A DNA stretch of 64,000 nucleotides. Origin: Bacteroidia bacterium. Lineage in GTDB: Bacteria > Bacteroidota > Bacteroidia > Chitinophagales > Chitinophagaceae. Under the pieces are notes generated by a model. It worked only from the letters and a program-made list of their open reading frames with translations, did not search any database and was not told the DNA's origin. The stretch covers positions 31,710-95,709 of the forward strand of contig JAUHYD010000019.1 of NCBI GenBank assembly GCA_030426665.1. Direction: 5' to 3'. This document shows, one piece after another, positions 54,851-61,449 of this stretch (position 1 is its first letter; every line of letters starts with the position of its first letter). Position numbers and translations under genes: made by a program.

Positions 54851-57040
54851 CTACATGCGCATCGCTTCTTCAATCTGCTTTCTGTTTCGTTCCGCAATCC
54901 GCTCTGCATTTTTGCCGATATTATAACTAACCGCCACCGTGCAATACCTGCTATTGCTGAGGAAATAGGAGTTGTTTTCTAATAGTGGTTGCTTGTTTTC
55001 GTACCGATTGTTATAAACAAAGAAAGGGTCATCAATACTCACCTTGATGGTAGTAGTATCGCGCAATACTTTTCTGGACACACCAAAGTTAGTATACAGG
55101 TTAGCGAGATTGTAACTAGCTACAGAGCCAACCATACGACTTTCATATCTGCCATAGCAGTCTGCCGTCCACTTACCCAAAGTCAACTGGCTGTTTAACC
55201 ACATGCTATACCCTACACCATCCAATTCAATCTGTTGATTATCCAGCAGCCCCGTAAAGTAGGCGTATTTACCCGTTGCATTTACCATCAAGCGACACCA
55301 AGGCACAGGACTTACTCTGTATGTTAGTCCCAGATTGGCAGTTCGGTTTCCCTTAAAGTTTACAATTGCATCGTAGGTAGTTTGCGTTGTGTTGTCAGAA
55401 CCGATAAAGTAGGTAATAGCATTTTTGCTTACACTACCTCTTAGCTCCGCTATTACCTTGTTCTTGTGATTATATTTAAGTTCTGCATTATGACTGTATT
55501 CCGGTAGTAAGTTAGGATTGCCCCTTCTGTATGTATTATAAAATGTATAGTAGTTGAACGGATTGAGCATAGAGTAATGAGGTCTGCTAACGCGTCTGCC
55601 ATAGTTAAGCTCCCAGGTATTGCTGTCATCGGGTTTGTAGCTGACGTAGGCGGTAGGGAACAATGCAGGCAGCGACCTATTGAACTCCTCGCCTGTTGTT
55701 TCCTGCAAGCCATGTATCTGTGCCAATTCCCCTCTCAGTCCTGCCTGACCTTCCCAGTGTTCGGCTACCTTCTTTATGCTATTTACATACAATGCACTTA
55801 TGTGTTCCTTATATAGAAAACGATTTGTCCGACTTTCATCCTCGCTCCATATTCCGGATTTATTTACATCAAAATAAGCGGCATTGTCAATATCTACATA
55901 GCTATGCTTTGCACCGCTTTCCAGCTTAGTTCCGTCGGCAAGTGTTGTGCTATTATCTACCTTGGCACTATATATGGCTATATTGAGCGGTATGCGGTTT
56001 TTGAGCACTAACTGGTCCGGCACCGGTTGCCCATCGCTATACGCTTCTGTTTCCAGATACTGGTACATTCGCTTGGTGTATAACAGGTAGTCCAAATCAG
56101 CTTTTATAACTGACTCCTTACCATACCTGTGTTGAAAATAGGCATTGGCACCACCTTTTTTGCGCAGACTGTTCTCATTTGTCTTTCTGTAACTGTACAC
56201 GGTACTTCCGCCGGGCAAATCTGTCTCCGTAAAAATCGGTGTATTCATAAAGTTGCCATAGTATGCCCCCATCACGCTAAACCCCGCCATTGTCTGCAAT
56301 GTGTAGTTGTGGTCAGCTCCGGCACGTATATCGTACTTATCAAAGGCTTCAACGGGCATTGAGCGCAAGAGCGAATTAGCCATCTCATTGCCGTTCGCAT
56401 CTTTGAAAATTGTGTTCTGCTCCCAACCCACCCCATTAAAGCCATTTGTATAAGTGAGGTTTGTATGCCAGTTAGTTTTTTTAGGACGGTAGTTTAGCAG
56501 TAGTGTGTTGCGAGTATTCTGAAACAAACTGCGCGTGTACGTGAGTGTTGCCGTTCCGTTCAGCCCGCTTTTGCGGTGCTTGTTCATTTGCAAATTAATG
56601 ATTCCAGCGTTACCCTCAGCATCGTAGTGTGCCGAAGGTTGGGATATGACTTCTATTTTGGCTACCTGCTCTGCCGTCATGCTTTCCAGATAGTCCCGCA
56701 ATTCGTCGCCGCTAAGGTGCGACTGCCTGCCGTCAATCATAACCATCACGCCATCGCGCCCGGCTATGGATACATTGCCTTTTCCGTCGACGGTGACACC
56801 CGGTGTACGGCGCAACACATCGAGGATATTTTTACCGGCATTGCCTGCAAAAGCCTGTACGTTAATGATAGTTTTTCCCGGAGCCGTTTGGATGGCTTCT
56901 TTCTGCCCACCTATGGTCACTTCTTTCAATTGACCCCGCATTTTCCGGGTAGAGTCGGTTGCGTTTTTCTTTTGGGCCGATGCGGTAAATTGTGCTGACA
57001 GGGCAATAGTTACAACACAACAAAAAACTATTTTTCTCAT
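54851..57040 (-). CDS. TonB-dependent receptor-like outer membrane protein
   Basis: 729 residues. Signal peptide 1-22. Plug domain about 40-150 (NILDVLRRTPGVTVDGKGNVSI, GVMVMIDGRQ, IEVISQPSAHYDAEGNAGIINL), then an outer membrane beta-barrel of the OMP_b-brl_3 type. It lacks an N-terminal carboxypeptidase-like domain and a SusD partner, so it is probably a ferric or peptide uptake receptor rather than a glycan system; substrate unknown. Confidence 0.9.
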   Translation of the reverse strand: MRKIVFCCVVTIALSAQFTASAQKKNATDSTRKMRGQLKEVTIGGQKEAIQTAPGKTIINVQAFAGNAGKNILDVLRRTPGVTVDGKGNVSIAGRDGVMVMIDGRQSHLSGDELRDYLESMTAEQVAKIEVISQPSAHYDAEGNAGIINLQMNKHRKSGLNGTATLTYTRSLFQNTRNTLLLNYRPKKTNWHTNLTYTNGFNGVGWEQNTIFKDANGNEMANSLLRSMPVEAFDKYDIRAGADHNYTLQTMAGFSVMGAYYGNFMNTPIFTETDLPGGSTVYSYRKTNENSLRKKGGANAYFQHRYGKESVIKADLDYLLYTKRMYQYLETEAYSDGQPVPDQLVLKNRIPLNIAIYSAKVDNSTTLADGTKLESGAKHSYVDIDNAAYFDVNKSGIWSEDESRTNRFLYKEHISALYVNSIKKVAEHWEGQAGLRGELAQIHGLQETTGEEFNRSLPALFPTAYVSYKPDDSNTWELNYGRRVSRPHYSMLNPFNYYTFYNTYRRGNPNLLPEYSHNAELKYNHKNKVIAELRGSVSKNAITYFIGSDNTTQTTYDAIVNFKGNRTANLGLTYRVSPVPWCRLMVNATGKYAYFTGLLDNQQIELDGVGYSMWLNSQLTLGKWTADCYGRYESRMVGSVASYNLANLYTNFGVSRKVLRDTTTIKVSIDDPFFVYNNRYENKQPLLENNSYFLSNSRYCTVAVSYNIGKNAERIAERNRKQIEEAMRM

Positions 57041-57260
57041 AACCTACAGTTTTTATGTGTTACCGAAGATAACTTTTTTGCAAGGGCAATGACTAGCGAT
57101 ATGGAAACTTTAACACTTATGAGCATTGTGTTTGGTATGCGGCATAAACTGTCCGTAATGCAGGTCTTTCCGGTATTGCTTTGGGGTGTTATGTATTATT
57201 GCTATTTTGCAGCCGCATATTTACATATGCCACATTCCGGTAATTTCTGAATTTCAAATA

Positions 57261-58502
57261 ATGGCAAAAATTTCTCCTTTTAAGGGTTTGAGACCCACTA
57301 AAGAACTTGCTTCTCAGGTAGCAACACTTCCGTATGACGTGGTAAACGTGGCAGAGGCCCGTACATTCAAAGACAACCCATACAACTTTTACCACGTGAC
57401 GAGGTCTGAGATAGACCTGCCAGAGGGTATAGATGTACACACCACACAAGTGTATGAGAAAGCCAAAGAGAACTTAGATAAAATGGTGAAAGACGGTGTG
57501 CTGATACAAGACGCTACACCCTGCTACTATATATATGAGCTGGTAATGGACGGCCGGTCGCAGACAGGCTTGCTATGTGGTTCTTCTGTAGAAGATTACA
57601 ACAATGGCATTGTAAAGAAGCACGAGTTTACACGCCCCGAAAAAGAAAAAGACCGTATTAATCATATAACTGCTACCCGAGCTCAAACAGGTATCGTATT
57701 TCTGGCGTATAACGATTGTGACAGCGTTCAACAAATAATAGAGAACTGGAAGTCCGAACATCCGGCAGATTATGACTTTACCGCGGAAGATGGCATCAGA
57801 CATATCTTCTGGGTGATGAACGATGCTGACAAAGTGAACGCTATTACCACCAATTTTGCCAAGGACGTACCGTGTACCTATATAGCAGACGGTCACCATC
57901 GTGCTGCATCGGGAGCTAAGGTTTGTGAAAACATGCACCAATCCGGTGCTGTATCCGGCGACGACTCAGCAGCAGACTACTTTGTTACCTGCATTTTCCC
58001 GGCCAGCCAATGCAAAATACTGGACTACAACCGTGTAGTGAAAGACCTTAACGGACTTACACCTGAGGCTTTTCTTGCTGCATTAGATACCGATTTTGAA
58101 GTAGCAGTATTGGGAGAAGCTCCCTTTGCACCGGACGTGCCACATGAGTTCGGGATGTACATGGCTGGCAAATGGTATAAGCTGACCGCCAAGCCCGGCA
58201 CTTACACCACAGATCCGATTGGAATACTGGACGTCACTATCCTGCAACTGAACGTACTCGACAAACTGCTTGACATCAAAGACCCAAGGGTTGACAAGCG
58301 TGTTGACTTTGTGGGTGGCATACGAGGTATGGAAGGGCTGCAAAAGCGTGTAGATAGCGGCGACTGTGCAGCAGCATTTTCGATACATGCCGTAAGCATA
58401 CAGCAACTGTTTGACATTGCCGACAGTGGAAGCGTGATGCCGCCAAAAAGCACCTGGTTTGAGCCTAAGCTCAGAGACGGACTAGTCGTGTACACGTTTT
58501 GA
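57261..58502 (+). CDS. DUF1015 family protein
   Basis: 413 residues from MAKISPFKGLRP, the characteristic start of the family (PF06245, about 410 residues). Recognisable motifs: LPYDVVN, NFYHVTR, KKHEFTRPEKEKDR with a HExTxP-like metal-binding character, and CTYIADGHHRAAS. Some relatives have been linked to SerC/phosphoserine metabolism, but function is not settled. A longer in-frame start at 57186 is not family-like. nth follows 37 bases later. Confidence 0.9.
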   Translation: MAKISPFKGLRPTKELASQVATLPYDVVNVAEARTFKDNPYNFYHVTRSEIDLPEGIDVHTTQVYEKAKENLDKMVKDGVLIQDATPCYYIYELVMDGRSQTGLLCGSSVEDYNNGIVKKHEFTRPEKEKDRINHITATRAQTGIVFLAYNDCDSVQQIIENWKSEHPADYDFTAEDGIRHIFWVMNDADKVNAITTNFAKDVPCTYIADGHHRAASGAKVCENMHQSGAVSGDDSAADYFVTCIFPASQCKILDYNRVVKDLNGLTPEAFLAALDTDFEVAVLGEAPFAPDVPHEFGMYMAGKWYKLTAKPGTYTTDPIGILDVTILQLNVLDKLLDIKDPRVDKRVDFVGGIRGMEGLQKRVDSGDCAAAFSIHAVSIQQLFDIADSGSVMPPKSTWFEPKLRDGLVVYTF

Positions 58503-58539
58503 TGAAGTAATGCTCATCATTTAAATCAACATTTCCCGA

Positions 58540-59199
58540 ATGACGAAGAAGGAGCGGTATACATTTGCAATTGACTGGTTTCAGCAAAACATGCCTAATG
58601 CTGAAACAGAGTTGAAGTATACCAACCCTTATGAGCTGCTTGTTGCGGTAATACTCTCAGCGCAATGTACTGACAAGCGGGTGAATATGGTGACACCTGC
58701 CCTGTTTGAACAGTACCCTACTGCGGAGCTGCTGGCAAAAGCGGAGTTTGACGACGTGGAACCTTTTATACGAAGCGTGACGTTTGCCAACAACAAAACC
58801 CGCCATCTGATAGGTATGGCTAAGCTGCTTACCGAAAAATTCAATGGCGTTGTTCCCGATACTATAGCCGAACTGGTGGAGCTACCCGGTGTGGGCCGCA
58901 AGACCGCTAATGTGATAATATCGGTAGTATTTGATAAGCCCGGCATGGCAGTGGATACACATGTATTCCGAGTGTCGGCAAGAATAGGACTTACCACCAA
59001 GGCAAAAACACCACTACAGGCAGAACAGCAATTAGTTGCCAATATACCTGCAGAGCTACTACCGATTGCACACCACTGGCTGATACTGCACGGGCGGTAC
59101 ACATGTCTTGCCAGAAAACCTAAATGCGATAAATGCGGGCTCACATCCATCTGCAAGTACTACAAATCTGACATGAAGTATCTGTTTGAGGAGCAGTAA
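58540..59199 (+). CDS. nth: Endonuclease III
   Basis: 219 residues. Bifunctional DNA glycosylase/AP lyase for oxidised pyrimidines. Helix-hairpin-helix LPGVGRKTANVI with the catalytic Lys, catalytic Asp in AVDTHVFRVS, and the C-terminal [4Fe-4S] ligands C-x6-C-x2-C-x5-C (CLARKPKCDKCGLTSIC). Full-length. It ends 3 bases before the convergent YbjQ-like gene. Confidence 0.95.
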   Translation: MTKKERYTFAIDWFQQNMPNAETELKYTNPYELLVAVILSAQCTDKRVNMVTPALFEQYPTAELLAKAEFDDVEPFIRSVTFANNKTRHLIGMAKLLTEKFNGVVPDTIAELVELPGVGRKTANVIISVVFDKPGMAVDTHVFRVSARIGLTTKAKTPLQAEQQLVANIPAELLPIAHHWLILHGRYTCLARKPKCDKCGLTSICKYYKSDMKYLFEEQ

Positions 59200-59202
59200 A
59201 TG

Positions 59203-59853
59203 TTATGGAAGAGCTTGAAATTCAATATTCAATTTCCTGTACTTTTCAATTTTCTTTTGAATATCGTTAGCTCTGGACACCGAGTCTTTCAACTCGCTAT
59301 TGACATCTTCGAGATTTGTCACATCAATAGCCGTACCCGTACAACACACCATCATCATGCCGCGCAAACTTCCAACTTCCGAATAATCTATATCCAGACC
59401 CACAATTGCATTTCCCCCCATATTCACAGAGCTTTCTCTCAGCCTTCGAAAACAAAGCAATTCTGCATCTCTTATTTTTGTGTTCATCTTCTTTGACTCA
59501 GAACCAAATATATCTGATATTGACATTGACAATTCAGAAAAGACACCAGTACCAGTTACTGATTGCGCAGTAACGACCCCAATGGTACGATAGTTCCAAT
59601 GCATGGGACTGTGAATGCTGGAAATTGGAATACTTTCTATAAGCCCGGCAATTTCCTCTTTATATGTTTTGACCCGGGACTTTAATTCATTATAAGCTTG
59701 AAGAAAAACCTGCTCGCCACACTTAATGCAGTAGTTTTCGGCACTCTCTTCGAAAATCTCTTTGATAATGTTAAGCTTGCAATCTTTTATCAGATAATTC
59801 GAGTCCCAAATATTATTCTTAATCGCTTTACCGCAATTCGGACAATTATCCAT
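59203..59853 (-). CDS. YbjQ/UPF0145-type protein with zinc-ribbon N-terminus
   Basis: 216 residues. N-terminal CPNCGK and CIKCGE pairs form a probable zinc ribbon (about 4-48). A YbjQ-like (PF01906) domain follows, with VVTAQSVTGTGVF, the GGNAIVGLDIDYSEVGS core and MMVCCTGTAI. These proteins form pentameric rings of unknown function. The coiled C-terminus is polar. Confidence 0.88.
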   Translation of the reverse strand: MDNCPNCGKAIKNNIWDSNYLIKDCKLNIIKEIFEESAENYCIKCGEQVFLQAYNELKSRVKTYKEEIAGLIESIPISSIHSPMHWNYRTIGVVTAQSVTGTGVFSELSMSISDIFGSESKKMNTKIRDAELLCFRRLRESSVNMGGNAIVGLDIDYSEVGSLRGMMMVCCTGTAIDVTNLEDVNSELKDSVSRANDIQKKIEKYRKLNIEFQALP

Positions 59854-59991
59854 TTACCTTATTTAGCGTTGATAGTAAATTAGTCGGCTTTTTGCGCCTT
59901 CGTTTCCCGATACATAATACGTTCGTAATCCGGCATGTAATTTCAACCTCGCAAACTGCAACCTGTTACAATATACATTAGTTGATATTTA

Positions 59992-60588
59992 CTAATGACC
60001 CGGAGGAGGTGTTGGTGCTTTCTCGTTGCCGTTGCTCCAATGAGAAGTAAAGCCCTGAGAGTACTTGTCGAATGGCTGCCTTCTGAATACATTGTCGCCA
60101 AAGTAAGTGAGGAATGTTTCCATTTCCTTTACTGTTCGGTAACCCGGAATAGGTGTCGGCGACTGAAAGTTCTCTAACATAAAAATAGTCTGAGGGTAGG
60201 ACAACTGCTGCCCCTTCATCATCTCCAGAATAAATCCGTTAGTCTTGTATTGCGGCGCAAAGTAAAAATCCTTGCCCTGAAAGTGTATGGTATCTCTTGT
60301 CTCTGCGTCAAACTTTACTGCGTAGTAATTGTTGTTAACATACTTTATCAACGACGGGTTTGTATAGGTATCGGCATCCATCTTTTTGCACCATCCACAC
60401 CACGAAGTGTATACATCTATTATCACCTTTTTAGGAGCCTGCTGCATTTTGCGTTGCAATTCATCTATTGATGATATCCAATGAATTTCTTCTTTTTCCG
60501 GATTACCCCCCGGCGGCGGGTCTTTTTTTGCAAATGCCGTAGCGGCAGTCGCATATATAGCAAAAACAAAGAGTAACGCACGTTTCAT
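59992..60588 (-). CDS. Secreted thioredoxin-fold protein (Thioredoxin_7/DUF255-like)
   Basis: 198 residues from MKRALLFVF. Signal peptide 1-20. Thioredoxin active site SWCGWCKKMD near 66 is intact. The C-terminal YPQTIFMLE is the cis-Pro region. Likely a periplasmic disulfide reductase or cytochrome-maturation helper. The promoter at 60608-60615 lies just upstream of the extra in-frame Met at 60606, favouring this start. Confidence 0.9.
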   Translation of the reverse strand: MKRALLFVFAIYATAATAFAKKDPPPGGNPEKEEIHWISSIDELQRKMQQAPKKVIIDVYTSWCGWCKKMDADTYTNPSLIKYVNNNYYAVKFDAETRDTIHFQGKDFYFAPQYKTNGFILEMMKGQQLSYPQTIFMLENFQSPTPIPGYRTVKEMETFLTYFGDNVFRRQPFDKYSQGFTSHWSNGNEKAPTPPPGH

Positions 60589-60607
60589 ATCTAACATTTT
60601 AAGCAAC

Positions 60608-60636
60608 CAAATTTACAAATAATCCATGTAGTTTTG
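60608..60636. promoter_or_regulatory. Divergent -7 elements for the thioredoxin-like gene and ubiX
   Basis: Minus-strand TAAATTTG (60615-60608) and plus-strand TAGTTTTG (60629-60636) lie back to back, so the two promoters share their upstream region. Confidence 0.5.
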
Positions 60637-60656
60637 TGAGGTCTTTAAATAATTTT

Positions 60657-61211
60657 ATGATTAAGGTAGCGGTAGGTGTAACGGGTGCAAGTGGTTCTGT
60701 GTATGCAAAAGTACTCCTGGAGCGCCTTTCGAAAATGAGTGACAGCGTAGAAGTATCGGTAGTGATGAGTGCTAATGCAGCAACCGTATGGGAGCTGGAG
60801 CTCGGCAACAGTGACTACAAAAAGCTACCGTTTGACTTTCGGGGCAAGAACGACTTTATGGCACCATTTGCCTCCGGCAGCTCCTCATATAGTGCATTGA
60901 TAATCTGCCCATGCAGCATGGGGACACTCGGACGGATAGCGGGCGGTATCAGCAACGACCTGATGACCCGCGCTGCCGATGTGATGCTCAAAGAACGCCG
61001 CAAACTGATATGTGTGGTGCGAGAAACACCCTACAATCTGATTCACCTCCGCAATATGACCACCATCACCGAAGCCGGTGGCATCATCTGCCCGGCTACA
61101 CCTTCATTCTACAGCAAGCCACAAACAATAGAAGAAGTAGCAGACACGGTAGTGCAGCGTGTGCTGCAGTTGGCAGGAATTGATAGTAATGGGTATAAGT
61201 GGGGTGAGTAG
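60657..61211 (+). CDS. ubiX: Flavin prenyltransferase UbiX
   Basis: 184 residues from MIKVAVGVTGASGS; a longer frame start at 60636 lies on the promoter. It prenylates FMN to make the cofactor of UbiD-type decarboxylases. Conserved GVTGASGSVYA, PCSMGTLGRIAGGISNDL and VVRETPYNLIHLRNM with a terminal ICPATPSFYSKP. No ubiD is adjacent; menaquinone or aromatic acid decarboxylation is the likely use. Confidence 0.93.
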   Translation: MIKVAVGVTGASGSVYAKVLLERLSKMSDSVEVSVVMSANAATVWELELGNSDYKKLPFDFRGKNDFMAPFASGSSSYSALIICPCSMGTLGRIAGGISNDLMTRAADVMLKERRKLICVVRETPYNLIHLRNMTTITEAGGIICPATPSFYSKPQTIEEVADTVVQRVLQLAGIDSNGYKWGE

Positions 61212-61248
61212 TGGATTAATGGCGCTACAAGCTACCTTAGTTGTCGTC

Positions 61249-61308
61249 CGCAAACTGGCGATTGCCTGCCGCAATGACGTAGTCAGGCGACATACGCCAA
61301 ACTGTTTT
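61249..61308 (-). repeat. Repeat B, copy 2 (inverted)
   Basis: Read on the minus strand it aligns over 60 bases with 51363-51422. The first palindrome is kept as GGCG-TATGT-CGCC with a changed loop. It lies between ubiX and the SIR2-STAND gene. Confidence 0.65.
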
Positions 61309-61449
61309 ATAAACTATTCTTAGCGCGGAAAATGACGTTCCGTGGCATTGCCGTTTGGAAACGACAACGAATAGGGAAACGTTGAGAAACATTAAAGCAC
61401 TCGTTTGCTTCTTTATTCCTATTTTAGTAAATATTAAAAACGAACGGCC

